A DNA stretch of 64,000 bases from Cupriavidus pauculus (GTDB taxonomy: Bacteria; Pseudomonadota; Gammaproteobacteria; Burkholderiales; Burkholderiaceae): assembly GCF_008693385.1 (NCBI RefSeq), contig NZ_CP044065.1, positions 620,001 to 684,000 of the forward strand, written 5' to 3'. Shown in pieces: positions 38,733-47,019 of the stretch. The notes below the pieces were generated by a model that saw nothing but the letters and a program-made list of their open reading frames with translations, searched no databases and was not told where the DNA came from. The translations under genes and the position numbers were made by a program. How positions within the stretch are numbered: the first letter of the stretch is position 1; the number at the start of each line of letters is the position of its first letter.

Positions 38733-39122
38733 TCAACCGTTCGTCGTGATGTGGTCGGTGAAATCGATGGCCGGAAAGTCCGCGTGCAACTCCTGGCCGA
38801 ACTCGAGGATCGTGTCGTCGTCCTCGTCGTGATACCAGTTGACGGCCACGTGGTTGCCGCGCTGGGACGCTTCGTCGAGCGCGTCGAAGATGCTGAACAG
38901 GATCTTCGTGCTCGAACTGTTGAAATAGGTGAGCGCGACGTTGACCGTGATGTCGGTGTCCTCGCACAGGCTCAGGTACTTGCGCAGGCGCGTCAGCGCC
39001 TCGCCGTAGAACACCGCGGCGTTCTCGGGGTAAGACTCGCCCTTGAGCGACAGCGTGTGCTTCTGGAAGTCGAAGTTGACTTCCGGCGAGGCTTGCGTGG
39101 CGGCAATGAACAGATTTTCCAT
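38733..39122 (-). CDS. siaC: SiaC-like regulatory phosphoprotein (DUF1987)
   Basis: A 129-residue protein of the SiaC/DUF1987 family. Landmarks are ATQASPEVNFDFQKHTLSLK, GESYPENAAVFYGEALTRLR and LTYFNSSSTKILFSIFDALD; the phosphosite should lie within residues 69-72 (SSST). In P. aeruginosa the unphosphorylated form binds and activates the diguanylate cyclase SiaD, and phosphorylation by SiaB blocks this. Lies between siaB and siaD with 20-base gaps, so co-translation at fixed ratios is likely. Confidence 0.92.
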   Translation of the reverse strand: MENLFIAATQASPEVNFDFQKHTLSLKGESYPENAAVFYGEALTRLRKYLSLCEDTDITVNVALTYFNSSSTKILFSIFDALDEASQRGNHVAVNWYHDEDDDTILEFGQELHADFPAIDFTDHITTNG

Positions 39123-39143
39123 GGCTGATGCTTCCCGATGGCG

Positions 39144-39722
39144 TCAGATCGTGGCGACGAGCTGGAACATCGTCGAGACCGGGTCCGCGTCGATCGGCTG
39201 AAAGTTGTATTCGAGCGGGGCGCTGGCGTCGCGGGCCATCGTCAGGAGTCCGAGACCCGCGCCCTTGCTGCCCTCTGGCGCTTCCGCGCGCAGTGTCTCG
39301 CGATAGGCGGCCTTGATCTCGTCGAGCGTCATCGTGCGCAGGGGCTCGAGTGTCGCACGCAATTGCTCCACCCGCGCGGTAGCGACGGGATTCGAGCAGA
39401 TGAGCCGGTAGCGGTCGTCCACGCGGCTGATGCAGACCGAACCGTGGCGGAGCTGGCCGTCGTCCTGCGTGGACGGCGTGAGCGCATCGGAAGAATAATG
39501 CACGATGTTCTGCGCCATCTCGACGAACGACGAAAACAGCTTGCGGCGCGTGCCGCCATCGACCCCGCTCACCGCGAGCTGCAGGCGCACCGCGTCCGAC
39601 ATGGCGGCGATGATGTTCTGCGAGAAATATCCGACGTAGTAGAAGATCACGTTGCGTTCCCGGGCCACGGCGAAGAATGCCCCATATTCGTTGTCTATCG
39701 AGGAGGGTGTGGTGGCGGACAT
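39144..39722 (-). CDS. siaB: SiaB-family protein kinase
   Basis: A 192-residue kinase with a GHKL-type ATP fold: the N-box-like FVEMAQNIVHYSSDAL near residues 67-83 and a glycine-rich KGAGLGLLTMARDA near 157-170. SiaB phosphorylates SiaC on Ser/Thr. It starts 27 bases after siaA ends and lies 21 bases before siaC. Length matches P. aeruginosa SiaB closely. Confidence 0.9.
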   Translation of the reverse strand: MSATTPSSIDNEYGAFFAVARERNVIFYYVGYFSQNIIAAMSDAVRLQLAVSGVDGGTRRKLFSSFVEMAQNIVHYSSDALTPSTQDDGQLRHGSVCISRVDDRYRLICSNPVATARVEQLRATLEPLRTMTLDEIKAAYRETLRAEAPEGSKGAGLGLLTMARDASAPLEYNFQPIDADPVSTMFQLVATI

Positions 39723-39749
39723 GGATGATTGTTCTGGCGGGCGTCCCGA

Positions 39750-40988
39750 TTAGCGGACGCGAAAGCAGAAATAGGTGAGGTCGTCGCGGCGGCGGTTATG
39801 GCCCTGCCACGCGAGGTGCGCGTCGAGCACGGCCTGGCTCAGTGCCGCGGTGGGCAGCTCGCGGCTCGCGCGCAGCGCCTCGCGCACGCGCCGCTTGCCG
39901 AATGCGATTTCCTTCGGCCCGCCGATCTGGTCGATCAGGCCGTCGGTCGTGACGAAGACCACGGTGCCGGCCCGCGTGTCGACATGGCGGTTGGGCCAGG
40001 CGAAATCCATGGCGGTGTCGATATAGCCGACGCCCTTGCGCTCGCCGTCGATTACGTGGTCGTCGGCTTCGCCGGGATGCAGCACGAACAGCGCGCAGCG
40101 CGCGCCCGCGAAGGTCAGCCGGCGCGTGGCGTTGTCGAACCAGAAGAACGCGGCGTCCATGCCGTCGTTGGACTCGGCCGTCATGGCGTCGCTGCCGTCG
40201 CTCTGGCCGAGCATCTGCTTGATGCCGCGGTTGACGGCCGCGAGCAGCGCGCCGGGGTCGCGCGGGCCTTGCTGCTCGATGGCCTGCGTGAGCAGCGACG
40301 AGGCGATGAGCGTCATGAACGCGCCCGGCACGCCGTGGCCCGTGCAGTCGGCCAGCGCGGCGAACCAGCCGTCCTCGAAAGCGACAAAGTGATAGAAGTC
40401 GCCGCCGACGACATCGCGCGGTTCCCAGACCAGCGACGCATCGGGCAGCGTGTGGGCGAGTGCGTCACGCGAGGCACGCAGCATCGCGCGCTGGATGATG
40501 CTCGCATAGTCGATGCTGTGCATGATCTGGCGGTTGCGCTCGGCCTGGATGTCGGCGACCACGCGCATCAGTTGCAGTCCGTGGCCCACGCCGAGGAAGC
40601 GGCCTTCGCTCGCGATGATAAAGCCGTCGGTCAGCGCTTTCTCGCCGTATTCGACGGTGCGGAACGTCAGCGCCTCGATGCTCATGGCGGCGTCCACGAC
40701 CAGCGGCTCCTTGTCCATGAACGCGATGCAGCTCTTGCGGTTGTAGAGCTCGCGGTGGTACGGCTTGCTCATCTGCGAGAGGAAGATCGAGCGATTGATC
40801 AGACCGATCGGGCGATCGTTTTCCGTCACCGGCAGCGTGGCGAGTTCGCGATGCTCGGTGAAGACCTCGAGCACATCCTGGTTGGTGTGATCGGTGGTGA
40901 CGGAAGGGGTGGCCACGCAGAGATCCTCCGCGCAGGGCTGCCGGAACCGTGGACGGGCGGCGGAGGAAGCGGGCGAGACGCTGGACAT
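39750..40988 (-). CDS. siaA: SiaA-like PP2C (SpoIIE) phosphatase with CBS-type input domain
   Basis: A 412-residue phosphatase. The PP2C/SpoIIE domain occupies residues ~165-412 with metal-binding motifs DVVGGDFYHF, ADCTGHGVPGAFMT, VTTDGLIDQIGG and RDDLTYFCFR. It should dephosphorylate SiaC and so allow SiaD activation. The N-terminal ~150 residues resemble a CBS pair (ELATLPVTENDRPIGLINRS; GEKALTDGFIIASEGRFLGV) and contain no transmembrane helix, unlike P. aeruginosa SiaA, which has a periplasmic sensor and HAMP domain. First gene of siaABCD. It lies 239 bases downstream of bcsC, beyond two strong inverted repeats. Confidence 0.87.
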   Translation of the reverse strand: MSSVSPASSAARPRFRQPCAEDLCVATPSVTTDHTNQDVLEVFTEHRELATLPVTENDRPIGLINRSIFLSQMSKPYHRELYNRKSCIAFMDKEPLVVDAAMSIEALTFRTVEYGEKALTDGFIIASEGRFLGVGHGLQLMRVVADIQAERNRQIMHSIDYASIIQRAMLRASRDALAHTLPDASLVWEPRDVVGGDFYHFVAFEDGWFAALADCTGHGVPGAFMTLIASSLLTQAIEQQGPRDPGALLAAVNRGIKQMLGQSDGSDAMTAESNDGMDAAFFWFDNATRRLTFAGARCALFVLHPGEADDHVIDGERKGVGYIDTAMDFAWPNRHVDTRAGTVVFVTTDGLIDQIGGPKEIAFGKRRVREALRASRELPTAALSQAVLDAHLAWQGHNRRRDDLTYFCFRVR

Positions 40989-41100
40989 GCCGAGCCAATG
41001 GAGCCATGGGAACGGCGGCCATTCTAGGCCTTCACGATGTCGGATCCATGACGTGATCGGCGGAAGATCGGCGAGTTACGCCCTACCGTAGGGGGATTGC

Positions 41101-41136
41101 GGGCGGAGGGTGGGGGTGTCCCCCCACCCTCCGCCC
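41101..41136. terminator. Perfect 16-bp inverted repeat after bcsC
   Basis: GGGCGGAGGGTGGGGG (41101-41116) pairs without mismatch with 41121-41136 across TGTC. No T run follows on the minus strand, so it is either a factor-dependent terminator, an RNA-stabilising end for the bcs transcript, or a mobile palindrome. Confidence 0.65.
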
Positions 41137-41165
41137 TTGGGCGACAGGGTTGCCCTCTCCCCCGG

Positions 41166-41188
41166 CCCCTCTCCCCGGGGGAGAGGGG
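41166..41188. repeat. CCCCTCTCCCC palindrome between bcsC and siaA
   Basis: CCCCTCTCCCC (41166-41176) pairs with GGGGAGAGGGG (41178-41188). It is 30 bases from the 16-bp inverted repeat and matches the arms at 13424-13445. Confidence 0.6.
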
Positions 41189-41227
41189 GGCACACCATCG
41201 CCGGGTTTTGGCTCGGGGGGGGAGCAG

Positions 41228-44200
41228 TCAGAACGGCAATGCCGCCACCGCCGACTGCGGCGGCACGGGCGGGAACGCAATCGCCCCGTTCTGTTTCTGG
41301 AGCGCGTACCGCACGTAGACGCCGGCATACCACTGCCGGTAGTCGCGCGCGTTGTCGATGCCCAGCGTGCCGCCGACGAACAGCTGCTGCGCGGCCTGGT
41401 ATTCGACCGAGCCGACGAGGTTGTACGCGAGCCCCGTCTTGGACTGCCCCGGATACACGGCCGACGTCTGGCTCGTCAGGTTCTGCTGGTTGGCCACGGC
41501 CACCGCCGCGTTTGCCGCGGTCTGCTGGCCCGGGTTGGTCGGGAAGTAGTCGGCATCGTCCTCGCGGAACGCCTGGACGCCGAGCGCGCCGCGCACGTGG
41601 TATGCCACGCGGCCCGAGCGGCCCGACAGCGCGAGCGGCACGGTGACCGCGAAGTAGGTCTGCGGGCTGAAGTAACCGCCGTGGCCCAGTGTGAAGTAGC
41701 GCAGGTTCTCGCTATAGCCCATCGACGTGAAGTTGATGCCTGACGTGAGCCGCTGCACTTCGTCGTCGATCAGCCGCATGTAGAACCCGCCGCCGCCTTC
41801 CCACTTGTTGTTGCGCTCGACGTCGTGGCCCGCGAGCACGCTGTAGCCGCCGTACCCGTAGATGCCGAAGAAGCCGTCGTCCCAGCCGAGGTCGGCGCGG
41901 CCGCCGCTCTGCATGACGCCGCCCCATGTGGCGCCGGTGCGCTCGTCGCGCGCGCCCGCGTACGACAGCAGGCTGTCCGTGACCGGACGGCGCGAGCCCG
42001 AGAGGGCCAGCGTGCTGCGCTGCGTGAGCGGGAAGTTCACGCGGCCGCCCGCGGTGACGTCGGTGTAGCGGAAGCCGAGCGGCGTCGATCCCACGTCGAG
42101 GCTGAAGCGATCGCTTTCGTACGCGATGCCGAGGGCCACGCCGAATGCGCTTTGCGATCCTGCCGAAGTGGAGGGCAGGGTCTGGTTGAACAGGTTCCTG
42201 CCTGTGGAGGGCAGCGTGTAGGCGAGCGGGCCGCCGCCGAAGCGGCTGGCGGTGTTGTAGTCGCCGCCGAGGTTGCCGGCATCGAGCGCGACCGGCGTGA
42301 CGCGGCCGATCAGCTTGCCGTCGCCCACGGCCTTCTTGCCTTCGGCGACGACCTGGAGCTCGGTCAGCTGGCTCATGCCCGAGTCGCCATTGCGGCCGCG
42401 GAGCATGGGGCCGCCGGCGAGGGTGGTCGTGCGCTGCTGCTCGATCTCGCGCAGCTCGTCGAGTGCGGTCTTGGGGCCGGTGCGCTGCGGCTGGCTGTCG
42501 TCGGCGTCGGCGAGCCATGGGAGGCGGGACTGCGCGCCGTAGGGTTGCGGGGCGCTTTGTGCCACGGGCTGCGCGGGTTGCTGGGCCGCGTAGGCCTGCG
42601 GCGAACCATAGCCGGGCTGCTGGGCGGGCGCGTTCTGCGCGTACGCCTGCGGTGGCGCATACCCTTGCGCGGCGGGCTGTGCATAGCCAGGCGGCGTTTG
42701 GCCCTGCTGTGGATAGCCGGCTTGCGGGTACGCGGACTGCGCATAGGCTTGCTGCGGGTACGGCTGCACCGTGGCTGGCGTCTTGCCGCGCGCCGAGGTG
42801 GCACCCGCGCGTGATGTCGTCCGCGCGGTGTTCGTGCCGGGCGGCAGCGCCGCACGCGCGCCGGCGGGATAGTAGGCCGACGGGGCCTGCATGCCGGCTT
42901 GCATGCCAGCCTGCATCTGCCCGCCGGTCTGGCCGGCCGAGACGGGCATCGGGATATACGGCTGGCCTGGCATCGCCGCCGCGACGGGCATCATGCCCTG
43001 CGGCTGCGCCGCGCTCGGCACCGCCGCGTAAGTGGCGCCCTGCGGCAGCGCGCCGGGACCGCCGGCATAACCGCCGCCGCCTTGCAACGCGGAAGCGGGC
43101 ACGCCCGCGTAACCCAAGCCCTGCGGCGCGGCCGTCTGGGGCACGGCGGCGTACGGCGCCGCCGAACCCGGGGGTGGGAGCTGCGACGCGCGCCGCTGGC
43201 CGGGCATGCCGACGAAGGGGTTCGCGGGAACGCGGTCGAAGCCCGCGCCCGGGGGCCGCGTGCCGTCGGCGAGCGCGTTGCCCGTGGCCGCCTCCGCGGC
43301 GACAGCCTGCCGGAAGTACTGCTCGGCCTTCGCATTGCGGCCCTGCGCGCGGTAGAGGCGACCTGCCGCCGTGAGCACGGCGGCCGAGTTCGGCGACTGT
43401 TGCAGCGCGGGCTGCAGGGCCTGCTCGGCCCAGCGATACTCCTTCGCGGCCGTCGCGGTGCCGATCGCGGCGAGCCGCAGATCGAGGTTGTTCGGCTCGC
43501 GCGAAAGCACGCTCTGGTAGATATCGAGCGCCTGCTTGTTCTCGCCCGCCTGCGCATACATCCGCGCGAGGCTCGCGCGCACGGCGCTGCTGCCGCCGCG
43601 CTCTGACAGCGCGGGCGCCAGCATGTCGTAGGCCGCCACGAGGTCGCCCGCTTCGGTCAGCGCGTCGGCCTGCCGCACGATATACGCGACGCGCAGATCG
43701 TCGTAGTCGCGCCGCTGCCGCGTGGTCATCTGCGCGCCGGCGAGTTGCCGCAGCAGCCCCGCCAGTTCCATGTCCTGCCGCGTCTTGAGCAGGATGGCCG
43801 CATATTGCAGCTGCGTGCCCACGTCGGGCAGCACGGAACGGCTCATCGCGCCGCGCATCAGCGAAAGCGCGCGCTGGTCGTCGCCTGCATCGGCATAGCC
43901 CTGCGCCAGCGCGCCGATCAGCTCGGGATCTCCCTGCGCAAAGCGTTCTGCCTGTTGCAATACGCCGAGCGCGGCCGGCTGCTGGCCGGCACTGGCGAGA
44001 CCGCTCGCGCGTTCCGCTTCGGCGTGCACCCACAGCCGGCGCTGCAGCGTGCCCATCTCGGCCGTGCGCTGCGCGGCGGGAATCTGCTCGAGCAGATCGA
44101 GACCGCGCTGCCACGCATTGGTCTCGGCCGCGAGCAGGGCGCTCGCGAAGAGCGCCTCCACGTTGTTCGGCGCGGAGGCGAGCAGATTGTCCATCACGTT

Positions 44201-45781
44201 CCGCGCCTGCTCGGGCATGCCCATCGCCACGTAGTTGCGCGCCACGTCGAGCCGCACCCATGGATTCATCGGGTCTGCGGCCATCGCGTCCTCGAGCAGG
44301 CGCCGCGCGCCGGCCGCATCGCCGGCCTGCAGTGCCTGACGCGCTTCGGCACGTGCCTGATCGGCGCGCAGGCGGCCCACGGAGCCCACCTTGTCGCGCT
44401 GCGCGGGCGTCATGCGATCGACGAGCGCGAGCGCCTCGGTGCTCTTGTTCTGCGCCGACAGCACGCTGACGAGGCCGCGCTGCGCATCGGGATTGTCGGG
44501 CTGGCGCTGCAGCACGCGGCGGTAGGCGGCCTCCGCCTGCGCGTACTGGCGGTCCTCGGCCAGCAGATCGGCGAGCGCGACCTGCGCGCTTACCTCATTG
44601 GCGTCGAGCCGCACCGCGCGCTCGAGCAGCTGGCGTGCCTGGGCACGGTTGCCGGATTCGCGCGCGGCCGTGGCCTGCTGCACGAGCAGCCAGTACTGCG
44701 CGCTGTTCTGCGCCTGCCGATAGCGCGTGCCCGCGCCATTGCGCGCCGCGCGTTCGAGCAGGTCGCTGGCCTCGGCGAACTTCTCCTGCTTCAGGCGCAG
44801 CACGCCCATGCCCGCGAGCGCATCGGGATCGTTGGGCCGCTGCGCGAGCACGCTCTGGAAGCGTTCCGCGGCACGCACCTGGTCACCCGCATTGAGCGCG
44901 GCAAAGCCCTGCTGCGCCACCGCGCGCAACGGATCCGCGGCGGGCGTGGATGCGCGCTCGGTCTCGCTCTGGCGCGTGATCGCGTCGAGCTTCGCGCGAA
45001 TGGTGGCATCGTCGGCATGCGTGGCGAGCCATGCCTGATAGAACGGTGCGTCGGCGGGGCGGCCGCCGAGCCAGTTCAGCGCGCGGCGCCATGCCTCGGC
45101 CGCCTGCGCGCCGACGTCGGGACGCGCGGCCAGCGTCTCGAGCTGGCGAATGCCGTCGCGCCGCGTGGCATCGCGATAGGTCAGGTGTTGCGCGAGCGCG
45201 AGCTGCGCGCGCGCATCGGACGGGTTGTTGCGCGCGATCTGCTCGAGCCCACGTCGCGCCTGATCCCAGCCCTGCGCGGTGCCGCCGAGCGTCTGGTAAT
45301 ACTCGAGCGCGAGGTCGCCCTGCGGCACGGCGCCGCCGGCGGCCTGCTCGTATCGCTTGACCGCTTCCTCGGCCTGGCCGCTGCGCGCGAGCTCGCGCGC
45401 CTGTTCCACCTGCTGGCGCGTGCCTGCCGAGCCACGCTGGATGGATTGCGCGAGCTGCCGAGAGAGCGCGGAATTGGGCTGCACGCGGTTGAGGCGGTCG
45501 AGGTAGCTGCGCGCGCTGTCCGCGCGGCCCGCCTCGAGTTCCGAGACGCCCATGCCATAGAGCGCCTCCGGCTGGTTCGGATCGAGCCGCAGGATCTTCT
45601 GCCACGACTCGGCCGCGCGATCGGCGCGGCCGCGCGCCTGCCAGTACTTGCCCTGATCGACGAGCACCTTGACGGGGTCTTCCTGCGCGCCGGCCGTCGA
45701 GGCCAGCGTGGCCAGCAGACCGAACATCAGTGAACGTGCGGGGGCCATCCTTCGTCTTTTCAGGCTGTCTTGCCGCGACAT
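41228..45781 (-). CDS. bcsC: Cellulose synthase outer-membrane export protein BcsC
   Basis: A 1517-residue protein that guides cellulose through the periplasm and outer membrane. After a signal peptide, residues ~30-860 are about twenty TPR repeats (ALYGMGVSELEAGRADSARS, NDPDALAGMGVLRLKQEKFA). Residues ~1100-1517 are the beta-barrel (GLAYNLVGSVEYQAAQQLFV, then GGTLGIDNARDYRQWYAGVY). Between them lies a ~210-residue Pro/Gln/Ala/Tyr/Gly-rich linker (QPYPQQAYAQSAYPQAGYPQ), which makes it about 360 residues longer than E. coli BcsC. GGGAGG precedes the ATG at 45781, which overlaps bcsZ by 22 bases. Last gene of the bcs operon. Confidence 0.93.
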   Translation of the reverse strand: MSRQDSLKRRRMAPARSLMFGLLATLASTAGAQEDPVKVLVDQGKYWQARGRADRAAESWQKILRLDPNQPEALYGMGVSELEAGRADSARSYLDRLNRVQPNSALSRQLAQSIQRGSAGTRQQVEQARELARSGQAEEAVKRYEQAAGGAVPQGDLALEYYQTLGGTAQGWDQARRGLEQIARNNPSDARAQLALAQHLTYRDATRRDGIRQLETLAARPDVGAQAAEAWRRALNWLGGRPADAPFYQAWLATHADDATIRAKLDAITRQSETERASTPAADPLRAVAQQGFAALNAGDQVRAAERFQSVLAQRPNDPDALAGMGVLRLKQEKFAEASDLLERAARNGAGTRYRQAQNSAQYWLLVQQATAARESGNRAQARQLLERAVRLDANEVSAQVALADLLAEDRQYAQAEAAYRRVLQRQPDNPDAQRGLVSVLSAQNKSTEALALVDRMTPAQRDKVGSVGRLRADQARAEARQALQAGDAAGARRLLEDAMAADPMNPWVRLDVARNYVAMGMPEQARNVMDNLLASAPNNVEALFASALLAAETNAWQRGLDLLEQIPAAQRTAEMGTLQRRLWVHAEAERASGLASAGQQPAALGVLQQAERFAQGDPELIGALAQGYADAGDDQRALSLMRGAMSRSVLPDVGTQLQYAAILLKTRQDMELAGLLRQLAGAQMTTRQRRDYDDLRVAYIVRQADALTEAGDLVAAYDMLAPALSERGGSSAVRASLARMYAQAGENKQALDIYQSVLSREPNNLDLRLAAIGTATAAKEYRWAEQALQPALQQSPNSAAVLTAAGRLYRAQGRNAKAEQYFRQAVAAEAATGNALADGTRPPGAGFDRVPANPFVGMPGQRRASQLPPPGSAAPYAAVPQTAAPQGLGYAGVPASALQGGGGYAGGPGALPQGATYAAVPSAAQPQGMMPVAAAMPGQPYIPMPVSAGQTGGQMQAGMQAGMQAPSAYYPAGARAALPPGTNTARTTSRAGATSARGKTPATVQPYPQQAYAQSAYPQAGYPQQGQTPPGYAQPAAQGYAPPQAYAQNAPAQQPGYGSPQAYAAQQPAQPVAQSAPQPYGAQSRLPWLADADDSQPQRTGPKTALDELREIEQQRTTTLAGGPMLRGRNGDSGMSQLTELQVVAEGKKAVGDGKLIGRVTPVALDAGNLGGDYNTASRFGGGPLAYTLPSTGRNLFNQTLPSTSAGSQSAFGVALGIAYESDRFSLDVGSTPLGFRYTDVTAGGRVNFPLTQRSTLALSGSRRPVTDSLLSYAGARDERTGATWGGVMQSGGRADLGWDDGFFGIYGYGGYSVLAGHDVERNNKWEGGGGFYMRLIDDEVQRLTSGINFTSMGYSENLRYFTLGHGGYFSPQTYFAVTVPLALSGRSGRVAYHVRGALGVQAFREDDADYFPTNPGQQTAANAAVAVANQQNLTSQTSAVYPGQSKTGLAYNLVGSVEYQAAQQLFVGGTLGIDNARDYRQWYAGVYVRYALQKQNGAIAFPPVPPQSAVAALPF

Positions 45782-47019
45782 GGGCCCTCCCGTTTTTCCG
45801 ATGGCTCCCACTCCATCTCCAGTTGCCCAGACGGGCCGAATCGATAGCGGCCTTCGATATGACCGAGGCCGAACAGTCCCAATACCGTGTCGTAGTACGC
45901 GGGTGCGGCAGGTCCCGCTGGCGCACCGACCATCGCCTCCGCGCGCGCGCGCTGCGTGGCGAGGGCGGGCGAGTCCGCCAGCTTGAGGAACGGCAGCAGC
46001 GCGGCCGAGAATCCCGGCGGGCCATTGCCTTCGAGCGCGCCCGTGTCCGCATGCATCTTCTCGGGCGGCGCCGCGCGGCCATCCATGCGCTGTGCGTTGG
46101 GCAGCAGCGCGCGCATCAGCGTGCGGCTCGCGCCATCGGCCGCGGGCGTCATGCCGGCCCACAGATAGACGCGGATGGCGTCGTAGCTGCTCAGGTCGCC
46201 CGTGGCCGGATCGGTGATGAAGCCCGACGCATCGCCACCCGTACCCCGCGCACCCCCTGCACGATAGGCGGACCAGTCCGGCACGATGCCCTGCCTGGCC
46301 ACGGCCTCGATAAATTTCGGCGTCTGCGTCGCGAGCGCGCTCCATGGGCCGTTGCGATCGAACGCGGCAAGGCGGCGGAGCACGGGTACCGGCAGATAGC
46401 TGGCGTTGAGGCGCCATGTCCGTTGACCATCGGGCTTGCCCTCGACGAACCCCTGCGGGCCGGGCAGCAGCATCGTGCCGAAATCGGGCAGCGTCACCAC
46501 TTCCTGCTTCGCGACGAGGGTCAGCAGCGCGCGCGCGGCATCGCCATAGGCCGGTGCTTTCCAGACACGCGCGGCCTCCGCCAGCGCGAACGCGAACCAG
46601 AGGTCGGCATCCGATGCCGGATTGGCATCGATCACGCCCCACGAATTGTCATTGCGGCGGCCCCATTGCCAGGCGGGCAGCTTGTCGGCGAGATTGCCGG
46701 CGCCGAGATTGGCCACGCTCCATTGCCACAGCCGGTCGAACGTGGCGCGGTCGTTGGCGATCAGCGCGAACACCATGCCGTACGACTGGCCTTCCGACGT
46801 GCTGTGCTGCGCGGGCGTGGAGGGATCCACCACGCGGCCGTCGGCCTGCACGAAGCGCGACAGGAACTGCTGATAGAACGGCCAGGGGCAGGGCGCCGCG
46901 GCCCGTGCCTTGCCCGCGGGTGCCGCGCAGGCGGCCAGCGGTGCCGCAAGCAGTGCGGCGCCCGCCGCGCCGAGGCGGGCGAGCTGGACGAGGTGGCGCC
47001 GTCGCGCGCGATTCGCCAT
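45760..47019 (-). CDS. bcsZ: Periplasmic endo-1,4-beta-glucanase BcsZ (GH8)
   Basis: A 419-residue glycoside hydrolase family 8 cellulase that trims nascent cellulose. The catalytic acid lies in STSEGQSYGMVFALIANDRA; further motifs are WQWGRRNDNSWGVIDANPAS and DLSSYDAIRVYLWAGM. The N-terminus (RARRRHLVQLARLG, then LAAPLAAC) combines a twin-arginine-like motif with a lipobox-like LAAC, so Tat export and lipid anchoring are both possible. The ATG shares a base with the bcsB stop (TGATG), and the end overlaps bcsC by 22 bases. Confidence 0.92.
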   Translation of the reverse strand: MANRARRRHLVQLARLGAAGAALLAAPLAACAAPAGKARAAAPCPWPFYQQFLSRFVQADGRVVDPSTPAQHSTSEGQSYGMVFALIANDRATFDRLWQWSVANLGAGNLADKLPAWQWGRRNDNSWGVIDANPASDADLWFAFALAEAARVWKAPAYGDAARALLTLVAKQEVVTLPDFGTMLLPGPQGFVEGKPDGQRTWRLNASYLPVPVLRRLAAFDRNGPWSALATQTPKFIEAVARQGIVPDWSAYRAGGARGTGGDASGFITDPATGDLSSYDAIRVYLWAGMTPAADGASRTLMRALLPNAQRMDGRAAPPEKMHADTGALEGNGPPGFSAALLPFLKLADSPALATQRARAEAMVGAPAGPAAPAYYDTVLGLFGLGHIEGRYRFGPSGQLEMEWEPSEKREGPCRGKTA

